DNA of 64,000 nt, from positions 124,001-188,000 of the forward strand of contig NZ_JAFFZM010000006.1 of the NCBI RefSeq assembly GCF_017676345.1, in the 5' to 3' direction. Positions 8,443 through 16,818 of the stretch are shown in pieces. This DNA is from Streptomyces smyrnaeus. Lineage in GTDB: Bacteria; Actinomycetota; Actinomycetes; Streptomycetales; Streptomycetaceae. Numbering within the stretch: position 1 is the stretch's first letter; each line of letters begins with the position of its first letter. A model generated the notes under the pieces. The model was not told where the DNA came from and searched no databases. It worked only from the letters and a program-made list of their open reading frames with translations. The position numbers and the translations under genes were made by a program.

Positions 8443-8898
8443 GTGAGCGAGAGGCTGACCCGGACGGGCGTCGGGACGGATACGGAAGATGCGAGGGAGA
8501 CGGTGACGAAGGTGCGTGGGCCGCGCAGGGTCGTGGCCGCCGCTGTGGTGACCGGTGCCGAAGGACTGGTCGTCGCCGGGTTCGGGCTCATCTCCCTCGT
8601 GCTGCTGGTCACCGGGCGGCCCGACGACATGGTCCAGGCCGCCACCCTGGCCGTGACCGTGCTCGCGCTGTCCGTACTGCCGCTGGCGGCGGCACGCGGG
8701 CTGTGGCTGCGGCGCCGGTGGAGCCGGGGCCCCTCGATGATCGTCCAGCTGCTCGCGCTCCCGGTGGCCTGGCAGATGGCACAGAACGGGGGCGGACTGC
8801 TCGTCGCCGCCGTCGCGCTGGCGCTGGCCGCCGTCGCCGTCCTGGGATGTCTGGTGAACCCGAAGGCCACCGAGGCCCTGGGGATCGGCCCCGGATGA
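8443..8898 (+). CDS. Small integral membrane protein, function unknown
   Basis: A 151-residue protein with about four predicted helices: near residues 30-57, 64-84, 95-112 and 118-136. It has a charged N-terminus and a WLRRRWSRGPS loop. No family is recognised. The GTG at 8443 follows the lipid-kinase promoter gap; an internal GTG near 8503 is possible. It ends at a strong terminator shared with the convergent sigma-factor gene. It may act in the envelope, but that is only inference. Confidence 0.6.
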   Translation: MSERLTRTGVGTDTEDARETVTKVRGPRRVVAAAVVTGAEGLVVAGFGLISLVLLVTGRPDDMVQAATLAVTVLALSVLPLAAARGLWLRRRWSRGPSMIVQLLALPVAWQMAQNGGGLLVAAVALALAAVAVLGCLVNPKATEALGIGPG

Positions 8899-8902
8899 AA
8901 GA

Positions 8903-8925
8903 CCCCCTGCCCGGTGGGCAGGGGG
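8903..8925. terminator. Bidirectional terminator
   Basis: Ten-base GC arms (CCCCCTGCCC, 8903-8912, and its complement, 8916-8925) with a three-base loop lie between the convergent membrane-protein and sigma-factor genes. Confidence 0.85.
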
Positions 8926-8929
8926 CAGG

Positions 8930-9880
8930 TCACTCCTCGACCAGCAGGCGGTCCCGCAGCTGGGCCAGGGTCCTGGCCAGGAGTCTGGAGACGTGCATCT
9001 GGGAGATGCCCACCTCCTGGGCGATCTGCGACTGGGTCATGTTGCCGAAGAACCGCAGCAGCAGGATCTTCTTCTCCCGCGGCGGCAACTCCTCCAACAG
9101 GGGTTTGAGGGATTCCCGGTACTCGACGCCCTCCAGGGCGTCGTCCTCGGCGCCGAGGGTGTCGGCGACGGCCGGGGACTCGTCGTCGGTGTCGGGCACG
9201 TCGAGCGACAGGGTGCTGTAGGCGTTCGCCGATTCGAGGCCCTCCAGGACCTCTTCCTCGGAGATCGCCAGCCGCTGGGCCAGCTCGTGCACGGTCGGAG
9301 CCCGCCCGTGCTGCTGGGAGAGCTCGGCCGTCGCGGAGGTGAGGGAGAGCCTCAGCTCCTGGAGGCGCCTGGGCACGCGCACGGCCCAGCCCTTGTCGCG
9401 GAAGTGACGTTTGATCTCGCCGACAACCGTGGGTGTCGCGTACGTCGAGAACTCGACGCCGCGCTCGGGATCGAAGCGGTCCACCGACTTGATCAGACCG
9501 ATCGTCGCGACCTGCGTCAGGTCGTCCAGCGGCTCGCCGCGGTTGCGGAAGCGGCGGGCCAGATGCTCGACGAGGGGCAGATGCATACGCACCAGATGGT
9601 TGCGCAGCTCGGCGCGCTCGGGGCCGTCCGGCAACTTCCGCAGTTCGATGAAGAGCGCGCGCGCACCGCCGCGCTCGGCCGGATCGAATGCGCGGGAGTC
9701 ACCTGCGGCCCGCTCACGCCGCTCGTGCTGCTGCTGGTCCATAGCGTCCGCCCGCTCTGCCTGCTTGGGTCGCTGCATGCTGGGGTCGGCCGGGTGCGGC
9801 CGGGGCTGTTGTTCGGGAACACCCCGGGAGACCGCCCCCGGGCGGCCTGACCACATCTGACTTGCCTCGTGCTCGGTCAC
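8930..9880 (-). CDS. sigH: SigB/SigF-family stress sigma factor, SigH-like
   Basis: A 316-residue group 3 sigma factor. Region 2 is clear (LVEHLARRFRNRGEPLDDLTQVATIG then VEFSTYATPTVVGEIKRHFRDKGW), region 3 follows with VPRRLQELRLSL, and the region 4 helix-turn-helix is TQSQIAQEVGISQMHVSRLL at the C-terminus. The first 75 or so residues are a charged Gln/Arg-rich extension not needed for sigma function. S. coelicolor SigH is known to have such an extension and multiple start products, so an internal start such as MDQQQHERRER is plausible. Its GTG overlaps the stop of the upstream anti-sigma gene (GTGA), indicating coupling. Position after wblE and the lipid kinase matches sigH synteny. Confidence 0.85.
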   Translation of the reverse strand: MTEHEASQMWSGRPGAVSRGVPEQQPRPHPADPSMQRPKQAERADAMDQQQHERRERAAGDSRAFDPAERGGARALFIELRKLPDGPERAELRNHLVRMHLPLVEHLARRFRNRGEPLDDLTQVATIGLIKSVDRFDPERGVEFSTYATPTVVGEIKRHFRDKGWAVRVPRRLQELRLSLTSATAELSQQHGRAPTVHELAQRLAISEEEVLEGLESANAYSTLSLDVPDTDDESPAVADTLGAEDDALEGVEYRESLKPLLEELPPREKKILLLRFFGNMTQSQIAQEVGISQMHVSRLLARTLAQLRDRLLVEE

Positions 9881-10290
9881 GACGCTCCGGGCCCCGCACC
9901 GCGCTTTTTGTGCAGGCTGATGCTGACCGTACGGTCATCCGACACTGCTGAACCCACCTCACCGGCCAGGGCCGAGAGCACCGTCCACGCGAAGGTGTCG
10001 CGCTCGGGGGCACGGCCATCGGTCGTCGGCGCCGAGACGGTGACGTGCAGCGAATCGCCGACGAGCTGGAAGACACAACTGAGCACGGAGCCGGGGACGG
10101 CCTGCTGAAGCAGGATCGCGCACGCCTCGTCCACGGCGATCCGCAGATCCTCGATCTCGTCGAGGGTGAAGTCCAAGCGGGCCGCGAGCCCGGCGGTGGC
10201 CGTCCGCAGCACCGACAGATAGGCACCCGCCGCCGGCAGCCGGACCTCGACGAAGTCCTGCGACGCGGGCTCGCCTGCGATCTGGGACAC
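9877..10290 (-). CDS. RsbW-like anti-sigma factor (UshX/PrsH type)
   Basis: A 137-residue HATPase-fold serine kinase/anti-sigma factor of the RsbW family. It contains LDFTLDEIEDLRIAVDEACAILL (the N-box helix) and a short C-terminal strand ending SISLHKKR; the G boxes are weak. Such proteins hold their SigB-type partner inactive until a partner-switching antagonist releases it. The GTG at 10290 is chosen because GGAGG lies five bases upstream; an upstream TTG would bury that site in the coding region. It is the first gene of a two-gene operon with the sigma factor and overlaps it by four bases. Confidence 0.85.
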   Translation of the reverse strand: MSQIAGEPASQDFVEVRLPAAGAYLSVLRTATAGLAARLDFTLDEIEDLRIAVDEACAILLQQAVPGSVLSCVFQLVGDSLHVTVSAPTTDGRAPERDTFAWTVLSALAGEVGSAVSDDRTVSISLHKKRGAGPGAS

Positions 10291-10800
10291 CCTCACCTCC
10301 AAGGTGGCACGAGCCGGTTGGGCCTCGCGGGCCGAAGCGGCTGTTGGTTCGTTTCGTCAGTGACGCTATCGCGATCCGTGTCACGATGCCGCACGCACCG
10401 ATCACTGCCGCCTCATTCGCGAGCGTCACCCATAGTAAACATATGGGCACTGTCTGTGGCTAGGGGTTGGAGGCCCCAAATCCACCGCGATTACGCTGTG
10501 TTGGTCTTATGGGGCTACCGGGGGCCGCTTTCCCGGTCGGTTCCCAGGACTCCGGCGGCCACCCTGTGTACCCGTATCGCCGGGTTCCCGGGTGTCGCTG
10601 GAAGGGCCTGTCATGTCAATACCCGTCACCTGATGCGTTCATAGCCCCCTGCGGCACACCCTCCGACAAGGGCCGAAACCCGCCCCTGTGGGCGACCCGG
10701 GATGGACCGGAGTTGCCTGAGGGATGCGAGGGATGACTACCGAGAGTCAACATATCGGGAGATGCGGCACATTGACGGGTGCGGAGCGTGACGAATTTTC
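10291..10800. other. Non-coding gap upstream of the sigma operon
   Basis: About 510 bp with no convincing gene; short open frames here lack binding sites and family resemblance. On the minus strand the hexamers GGGTAT (10624-10619) and GGGTAC (10573-10568) look like -10 elements of SigB-family promoters, but no good -35 is placed in front of either. The region probably holds the anti-sigma/sigma operon promoter. Confidence 0.4.
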
Positions 10801-11730
10801 TTACTCTGGGTTACCGCTCTGGGGGTGGTGCCGCCCCGTCACGACCGCCGTCACCGTGCTGCCGCTCGGGAAGGCGCCCGCGTCCGCGAGCTGTGTGAGG
10901 GCGAACAAGAGCTTGGCCACATAGATCTCGTCCAGCGCGGGCAGACCGTGGCGCTCGGCGAAGTCCAGCGCGAACCGGGACAGCTCCGCACTCACCCTGG
11001 CGTAGCCGCCGCCGTGGAAGCCCTCCTCCAGCCACCAGTCGCCGCGTGGCCCGCCGAAGGCCTCCCGCTGCAGCCGCGCGACCTCGCCCGCGAGGAACCC
11101 GCCCTTCAGTACAGGCACACCCAGACCGCGCTGACCTGCGGAAAGACCCGCCGCCATACCGGCCAGGGTGCCACCGGTGCCACAGGCGACGGCCGCCACA
11201 TCGGTACGCCCGCGCAGCTCCTCGCCCAGCACGGCGCACCCGCGTACGGCAGCCGCGTTGCTGCCCCCCTCGGGGACGACGGCGCACGCGCCGAAGCGGG
11301 CGCGCAGTGCGTCGTGGAACGCCGGGTCGGCGCGACGGCGGTAGTCGGCGCGCGAGACGAAGTGCAGCACCATGCCGTCCCGGGCGCAGCGGGCCAGGGA
11401 CGGGTTCAGCGGGCGGTCGGCGAGCTCGTCCCCGCGCACCACCCCGACCGTGCGCAGCCCGAGCAGCCGGCCCGCCGCCGCGGTGGCCCGAAGGTGGTTG
11501 GAGTAGGCCCCGCCGAAGGTCAGCAGCCGGCGGTGGCTGGTCTCGGCCACCGACCGCAGGTTAGGGGCGAGTTTCCGCCACTTGTTACCGGGGAGTGCGG
11601 GGTGGATGAGGTCGTCGCGCTTGAGGAGGAGCCGCAGCCCCCGACGGGCGAACCGCTCGTCGTCGACCTCCTGCAGCGGGGAAGGAAGACGCGGGGCGAG
11701 CGGGGCGAGGGGGTCGGGCTGGGGCGGCAC
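10801..11730 (-). CDS. PLP-dependent D-cysteine desulfhydrase/ACC deaminase family enzyme
   Basis: A 309-residue fold-type II PLP enzyme. The Schiff-base lysine is expected at about residue 50 in LPGNKWRKL, followed by TFGGAYSNHLRA, VPEGGSNAAAV and the phosphate-binding ACGTGGTLAG loop. The family includes ACC deaminase and D-cysteine desulfhydrase; the overall form is nearer the desulfhydrase group. The GTG start has GGAAG just upstream. It stands alone between the sigma-operon control region and a convergently placed amidase gene. The substrate is not resolved. Confidence 0.82.
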   Translation of the reverse strand: MPPQPDPLAPLAPRLPSPLQEVDDERFARRGLRLLLKRDDLIHPALPGNKWRKLAPNLRSVAETSHRRLLTFGGAYSNHLRATAAAGRLLGLRTVGVVRGDELADRPLNPSLARCARDGMVLHFVSRADYRRRADPAFHDALRARFGACAVVPEGGSNAAAVRGCAVLGEELRGRTDVAAVACGTGGTLAGMAAGLSAGQRGLGVPVLKGGFLAGEVARLQREAFGGPRGDWWLEEGFHGGGYARVSAELSRFALDFAERHGLPALDEIYVAKLLFALTQLADAGAFPSGSTVTAVVTGRHHPQSGNPE

Positions 11731-11773
11731 CCTTCCATTGTGGTCACCGGTCCACGGGGCGCCGCCCGGGCCC

Positions 11774-12364
11774 TCACTTCAGGCGCTCGGCGATCCGCTC
11801 GCGCATGGCGTCCATGGTGAAGCCGCGCGGATCGCTCTTCTGATCCGTCCACTCCAGATGGCCGATCACCGAGCGGGCCCCCCATCCGTGGTGCCGGCAC
11901 AGGGCCGCCGCGGCGCGCTCGATCGCGTCCAGCTGCTCGCCCGGCCACGGGTCCTTGCCGTCTCCGAGGTTCTCGCACTCGAAGCCGTAGAAATACCGGT
12001 TGCCGTCGGTGTTCTGCTGGTTCGGCTCGGGCAGGGCGCGCTCGGCGATGACGGCGCGCAGTACGTCGTCATCGCCGGAGCCCGCGTGGTTGGCCCGGCC
12101 GTGGCCCGTCAGATGAACGGTCCCGTCCTTGGTGATGCAGCCGTGCGAGAGCGGACCGGGCAGCTCCGGACGGCCGTCGTAGATCAGATCGACCGTTTCG
12201 GCCGAGCCGCTGGTGACCGTGTGGTGGATCATGATGCCGTGCACCGGGCCCCACGGCCCCTGCTGATTGCGGTTGTGGTTGCGCCAGTCACGGACCTCCT
12301 CGACCTGTACGCCCTCCTTCTTGAGCGCTTGGACGAAAGCGGTCGCGGTGATGGGTGTGGCCAT
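11774..12364 (-). CDS. N-acetylmuramoyl-L-alanine amidase (Amidase_2), no signal peptide
   Basis: A 196-residue amidase of the PGRP/T7-lysozyme type, which cuts the lactyl-peptide bond of peptidoglycan. The first zinc ligand is in IMIHHTVTSG near residue 46, and the second part of the site in VIGHLEWTDQKSDPRGF near residue 170. The core is complete but there is no secretion signal and no wall-binding domain, so it resembles a phage endolysin or a cytoplasmic recycling amidase. The ATG start is the only reasonable choice. No phage genes surround it. Confidence 0.85.
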   Translation of the reverse strand: MATPITATAFVQALKKEGVQVEEVRDWRNHNRNQQGPWGPVHGIMIHHTVTSGSAETVDLIYDGRPELPGPLSHGCITKDGTVHLTGHGRANHAGSGDDDVLRAVIAERALPEPNQQNTDGNRYFYGFECENLGDGKDPWPGEQLDAIERAAAALCRHHGWGARSVIGHLEWTDQKSDPRGFTMDAMRERIAERLK

Positions 12365-12447
12365 GGTCGCCCCCGTCTGCTGGGTGTCCGGTCCTCGATG
12401 CCGCTGCCGGAGTGTGCCCCCACCTCATACCCGTTCCCGTGCTGCTT

Positions 12448-14163
12448 CTAGCCGCCATCCCCCCGACCCGTAGGAGGGTTCGCCTGAACGAGGAGTGAAC
12501 GCACCCGCCGGTCGCGCGCGTAGGGGCGCAGCAGCCCGGGTATCCGGGCGCGGGCGGCCAGTACCCGGCCCGAGCGCACCTGTGCCGAAACCTCCAGGAA
12601 GCCGCTCCAGACGGCGCAGGCCTCCTCCAGCCGCCCGCTGGCCAGCAGCAGTTCGGCCAGCTCCGCCTGGCACAGGGCGCGCGTGCGGCGCTCGCCGGTG
12701 GGGCGCGAGTGCAACGAGGCGCGCAGGTCGTGGATGGCGCCCTCGCGGTCGCCCAGTGCGGCCCGCACCTGGCTGGACTGGTAGAGCAGCGCCGCGTTCT
12801 GGTAGGTGCCGACCGGCTCGCCGCTCGGGCTCTCGGGGCCGCTCGTCAGATCGACGGGGGCGCGGGCCAGTTGGCGCTCGGCGCGGCCCAGCGCGTCCAG
12901 CGCCCGGTCCCGGTCGCCGCACGCCGCGTCGGCGACGGCCAGCCCCGCGTACAGGAACGCGCGGGCCGAGGGGTCGGTGTCGGCCGGTGCCGCCGCCAGG
13001 GCCGCCTCGGCGAGCGCGAGGCTCGCCCGGGGGTGCCCCAGCTGGTGCGCCTGTGAGCTGAGCGCGCGGCGGGCCAGCGCCACGCCCTCCGGGTCGGCGG
13101 CCTCCTCGGCGAGTTCGGCGGCGGTGAGGAAGGCGCGCTGGGCGAGGCCGTGCCGGTGCTCGTCGGCGTAGACCCGGGCCAGCAGATAGCTGAGCCGTGC
13201 GGCGCCCGCCTGCATCCCCCGGTGGTGCACGCCCTCCTCCCCGCAGCGCAGGGTGCGCACCAGCCCGGAGAGGTAGGCGGCGAGCGAGGTACGGATGTGG
13301 CCGCCGCCGTACCGGTCCGCCTGGAGCGTGAAGAACCTGGCGTGCTCGTGGACGGAGGCCACCTCGCCCGGTCCCGGACTGCTGAGGGGGCGCGAGCCGC
13401 GTGCCGTACAGGTGTTGCGCGCGCCCGGTAGCGGGGCCGGAGTGGGTGCGCCCTCCCGCCGGTCCCCGGGCCCGTCCTCGGGGCGGCTCACCGTCTCGGC
13501 CAGCAACCGCAGGGTGTACGGCGCCGGGGGAGGGGCGTCCGCACGGGGCGGCGGTACCACCGGAGCGGTGAGCGCGGTGAGTTGGTCTGCGGGGTGGGAC
13601 GGTCTGCCGAGCCCGAACAGCGCACTGTCCACCGGGTGTTCCCGGGCACCGGCCTCCGCCTTTGGGCCGGCCGGCAAGTGGGGCTCCCCGGTGCCCGGGG
13701 CGGGCCGCAGGGGGGCTCGGCGCTCCGGGTCCGGGGGCGCCGCGCCGGGGCGGCGCGCTTTCCCGCCCGTATCGGAGGCGTCGTCGTCGCCTCCGCCGGC
13801 CCCCGTACGGGGGGACCCCGAGCCGCGGCGGCGCGTCGCCGCCCCCGGGTGTCCGCCGCGCGCGCCGTTCATCCCCAGGTCCTCCACCGTGATCCGGCGG
13901 CCGAGGCGGCGCGAGAGCGCCTCCGCCATGAGGTGCTGCACCCGGGGGTCGGGGCGGCTGCCGCGCAGCCAGTGGGCGACTGAAGTTCTGTCGTACCGAA
14001 GGTGGATGCCCACCTCGGCGCCGAGACGAGCCAGGGCGCGCGCGAACGCCGCCTGCGTCCACTCGGTCTCCTCCAGCAGGGCGCGCAGCGCGCGGTTGGG
14101 GGTGCGGCTGCGGGACCGGGTGTTCGGGTACGCCGTGGCACGTGCGGGGTCAGCGGGACGCAT
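12448..14163 (-). CDS. HTH-TPR transcriptional regulator
   Basis: A 571-residue protein with an N-terminal Cro/XRE-like helix-turn-helix (TEWTQAAFARALARLGAEVGIHLRYDRTSVAHWLRGSRPD, about residues 34-73). A long Pro/Gly/Arg-rich linker follows, then from about residue 240 a series of Ala-rich TPR helices. The domain plan is that of the actinobacterial NsdA-like regulators of development and antibiotic production. It is divergent from a second regulator of the same plan with a 250-bp gap, so both may read the same region. A competing open frame on the same strand is a GC-driven shadow: it has no recognisable domain. Confidence 0.82.
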   Translation of the reverse strand: MRPADPARATAYPNTRSRSRTPNRALRALLEETEWTQAAFARALARLGAEVGIHLRYDRTSVAHWLRGSRPDPRVQHLMAEALSRRLGRRITVEDLGMNGARGGHPGAATRRRGSGSPRTGAGGGDDDASDTGGKARRPGAAPPDPERRAPLRPAPGTGEPHLPAGPKAEAGAREHPVDSALFGLGRPSHPADQLTALTAPVVPPPRADAPPPAPYTLRLLAETVSRPEDGPGDRREGAPTPAPLPGARNTCTARGSRPLSSPGPGEVASVHEHARFFTLQADRYGGGHIRTSLAAYLSGLVRTLRCGEEGVHHRGMQAGAARLSYLLARVYADEHRHGLAQRAFLTAAELAEEAADPEGVALARRALSSQAHQLGHPRASLALAEAALAAAPADTDPSARAFLYAGLAVADAACGDRDRALDALGRAERQLARAPVDLTSGPESPSGEPVGTYQNAALLYQSSQVRAALGDREGAIHDLRASLHSRPTGERRTRALCQAELAELLLASGRLEEACAVWSGFLEVSAQVRSGRVLAARARIPGLLRPYARDRRVRSLLVQANPPTGRGDGG

Positions 14164-14413
14164 GGGCGTTCCCGAGCTCGAACCTGATGGGATCGTTCAC
14201 CGTTCTGCCTCACTTCCGGAATCAAGTGATGTCTTTCCGTAGCTCTCCGTGTGCTGAATGTGCTGTCATGCACGCGGACGGTTTCAGGTAAGCGCATCGC
14301 TCGCGGCTTCGGGAGCATGTGCCGGGCGCACGACTGCGTGGTGCTTTCACACCCCGTGTGAATGCAGGTCCGTTACTCTGCGAAACAAGACGTTGGACCC
14401 GACGGAGGGCGGC

Positions 14414-15769
14414 ATGGAGCCCAACAGTCAACTGGACGCGCTCCTTGACCAGGCAGGGATGTCCCGCGCTGGTCTCGCGACAAGAGTCAATCGATTAGGA
14501 AACCACGCAGGGATAACCCTGCGTTACGATCACACGGCCGTGGCACGCTGGCTGAAGGGACAGCGTCCGCGCGGTAGGGTCCCCGAGTTGATCTGTGAGG
14601 TCCTCGGCCGCCAACTCGGCAGGACCCTCACCCTCAGTGACATCGGTATGGATGTCACGGCGGCCGGGCGGCCCCTCGGCGCCCCCCTCGGCAGCGCGGA
14701 GGCGGGACTGGGCCGGTTCATGGAGCGCGCCGCCTCGCTGTGGCGCTCCGACCAGGTGCACAGCGACTGGCCAGGACCCTCCCTGCTGACCGGTGCCGCC
14801 GCTGTCGCACCGGTGTGGGAGTGGGAGAACCCGCCCGAGGACCGGGACGTCTCGCACGCCGGCGGCCCCGAGGTCACCGGCGCGGACGTCGGCGTACTGC
14901 ACTCCGCGCGCGGCCACTACGAGCACCTGTACCGCAACGCGGGCGGGGTCGCCACCCGCGCCCGGGTCGTCGGCTTCCTCAACGGGGAGGTCGCCCCCCT
15001 GCTGCGCGGCAGCTACAACGACACCACGGGCCGCGAACTGTGCCGCGCCGCCGGTTCGCTGGCGGCCATCAGCGGCATCTGCGCCTACGACGCCGACGCG
15101 CAAGGGCTGGCCCAGCGCTATTTCCACCAGGCGCTGCGGCTGGGCAAGGCCTCCGGCGACCTGCTCTTCGGCGGCTATGTGGTCGCCCTCCTGGTCAACC
15201 AGGCGCTGTTCCTCGGCGACTGCCGCCATGCCCTGGCCTGCGCCCAGGCCGTGCTGCGTACCACCGGGGCGCACATCAGCCCCGCGCTCGCCACGGATGT
15301 GTACGCGATGCAGGCCGGCGCGTACGCGCGGCTGGGCGACCGGCCCAACGCGTACGACTGCATGCGCCGTGCCGAGGCGTACTCCGAGCGCATCCGTCCC
15401 GAGGAGGAGCCGGAGGAGACCAGCTACGTCCAACCGGGCCTGGTCGAGGTGCGGTTGGCCGAGGCGCTGATCCTCCTGGGAGAGCTGTCCGCCGCAGCCA
15501 GGTACGCGCAGGAGGCGGCGCGTGCGCCCGCGCACGTCCGTGGCCGCGTCAACCGGCTCGCCACCCTCACCGACGTGGCGCTGCACGCCGGGGAACCGGA
15601 GCGCGCGGCTGTCACCGCGGCGGAGATGGTGGACACCGCGCAGGGCATCGAGTCGCAGCGGTTGCGCGGGCGCATGCGCAGGGTCAGGAAGCGGCTGGAG
15701 CAGCACCCCGGGACTTCAGCGGCCAAGGCGGCGAAGCTCATCGAGGACTCGCTGAGCGTTCCGTTCTGA
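14414..15769 (+). CDS. NsdA-like HTH-TPR regulator with a TTA codon
   Basis: A 451-residue regulator: an N-terminal helix-turn-helix (SRAGLATRVNRLGNHAGITLRYDHTAVARWLKGQ, residues about 17-50) and a C-terminal TPR superhelix from about residue 155. Leu28 is encoded by TTA (14495-14497), a codon that in Streptomyces needs the developmentally controlled bldA tRNA. GGAGGG lies upstream of the ATG. It resembles NsdA, a negative regulator of sporulation and antibiotic production, but many paralogues exist so I do not assign the symbol. Confidence 0.84.
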   Translation: MEPNSQLDALLDQAGMSRAGLATRVNRLGNHAGITLRYDHTAVARWLKGQRPRGRVPELICEVLGRQLGRTLTLSDIGMDVTAAGRPLGAPLGSAEAGLGRFMERAASLWRSDQVHSDWPGPSLLTGAAAVAPVWEWENPPEDRDVSHAGGPEVTGADVGVLHSARGHYEHLYRNAGGVATRARVVGFLNGEVAPLLRGSYNDTTGRELCRAAGSLAAISGICAYDADAQGLAQRYFHQALRLGKASGDLLFGGYVVALLVNQALFLGDCRHALACAQAVLRTTGAHISPALATDVYAMQAGAYARLGDRPNAYDCMRRAEAYSERIRPEEEPEETSYVQPGLVEVRLAEALILLGELSAAARYAQEAARAPAHVRGRVNRLATLTDVALHAGEPERAAVTAAEMVDTAQGIESQRLRGRMRRVRKRLEQHPGTSAAKAAKLIEDSLSVPF

Positions 15770-15854
15770 GCCGGGGCGCGCGGAGTGCCTCTGTCAGTGG
15801 GAGCGCACGACATGCTGGGATGTGCCCAACCTCCGTCGGGAAGGGGGCACATAC

Positions 15855-16385
15855 GTGCGATGGAAGAACCTGGGTGAACACACTGTGTACGAGAACCAGT
15901 GGCTTCGGGTGAATCTGGCGGACGTGGAGCTGCCGAACGGGCGGCATCTGGATCACTATCTGATCCGGCTGCGGCCCGTCGCCGTGGCGACCGCGGTCAA
16001 CGAGCGCAACGAGGTGCTGCTGCTGTGGCGGCACCGCTTCATCACGGACAGCTGGGGGTGGGAACTGGCGGCGGGCATCGTCGAGGAGGGCGAGGACCTC
16101 GTCGAGGCCGCCGCCCGGGAGATGGTGGAGGAGACGGGCTGGCGCCCCGGACCGCTGCGCCATCTGATGACCGTCGAGCCGTCCAACGGACTGACCGACG
16201 CGCGGCACCACATCTACTGGTCGCCGAGCGCCGAGTACGTGGGGCCGCCCGAGGACGACTTCGAGTCCGAGAAGCGCGAGTGGGTCCCGCTCAAGGAGGT
16301 GCCCGACCTCATCGCCGCGGGGGAGGTCCCCGCGGCGAACATGGCCGCGGCGCTGCTGATGCTGCACCGCGTCCGCTTCGGGTGA
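15855..16385 (+). CDS. Nudix hydrolase, ADP-ribose pyrophosphatase-like
   Basis: A 176-residue Nudix protein. The box GIVEEGEDLVEAAAREMVEE (about residues 74-93, then TGW) fits G-x5-E-x7-REUxEExGU exactly, and VNLADVELPNGR plus RHRF resemble the ADP-sugar branch. It probably splits ADP-ribose or a related nucleoside diphosphate sugar. The GTG at 15855 has GGGAAGGGGG about ten bases upstream; a GTG at 15822 in the same frame is the alternative. It runs alone. Confidence 0.82.
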   Translation: MRWKNLGEHTVYENQWLRVNLADVELPNGRHLDHYLIRLRPVAVATAVNERNEVLLLWRHRFITDSWGWELAAGIVEEGEDLVEAAAREMVEETGWRPGPLRHLMTVEPSNGLTDARHHIYWSPSAEYVGPPEDDFESEKREWVPLKEVPDLIAAGEVPAANMAAALLMLHRVRFG

Positions 16386-16425
16386 GCCGGACCCGGTGGC
16401 CCCGTCAGCCCTGTGACGGGCCGGG

Positions 16426-16659
16426 TCAGCTCTTGAGGAAGGCGTCGCCGTTCTGGGCCACGTGCTCCTGGACGGCGGCGAGGGCCCGCTGCACCTCCTG
16501 GGCCGAGCCCGTACCGTTCTGCTCCGCGTAGTAGGCGGCGCCGAGACGACGCAGCAGGTCGTTGCCGGCGCGTTGGGCCTGGACCTCCTCCATCTTCCCC
16601 TTGCCCTGCGCGAGGCCCCGCTGAGCCTGTTCCTTGGCGCGGTCGAGAAAGCCTGCCAT
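16426..16659 (-). CDS. Conserved small hydrophilic protein
   Basis: A 77-residue, mostly helical, charged protein (MAGFLDRAKEQAQRGLAQGK...) with GGAGG before the ATG. It has no membrane segment or known motif; proteins like this recur in streptomycetes. Function unknown. It is convergent with the Nudix gene. Confidence 0.7.
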   Translation of the reverse strand: MAGFLDRAKEQAQRGLAQGKGKMEEVQAQRAGNDLLRRLGAAYYAEQNGTGSAQEVQRALAAVQEHVAQNGDAFLKS

Positions 16660-16818
16660 GGTCCTGCCTCCGTCGTGTGCGGCTGTACCGGCCGGATCGG
16701 CTCCGGTACTTGCTCAACGTATGCCGTGATCAGTCGGTTCCCCGCAGTTCACGGCGGCGGAGAAGAGGCTGGTCAGCCCATTTCACGCAATCGACCGAGG
16801 ACCTTTAGCGTGTCGTGC

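Noticed and set aside
10467..10924. Possible small genes upstream of the sigma operon
   Set aside because: No binding site, no family resemblance, and one runs into the opposite-strand PLP-enzyme gene.
12425..14062. Second minus-strand open frame overlapping the HTH-TPR regulator
   Set aside because: Arg/Gly/Pro-rich with no domain; the other frame has a helix-turn-helix and TPR helices.
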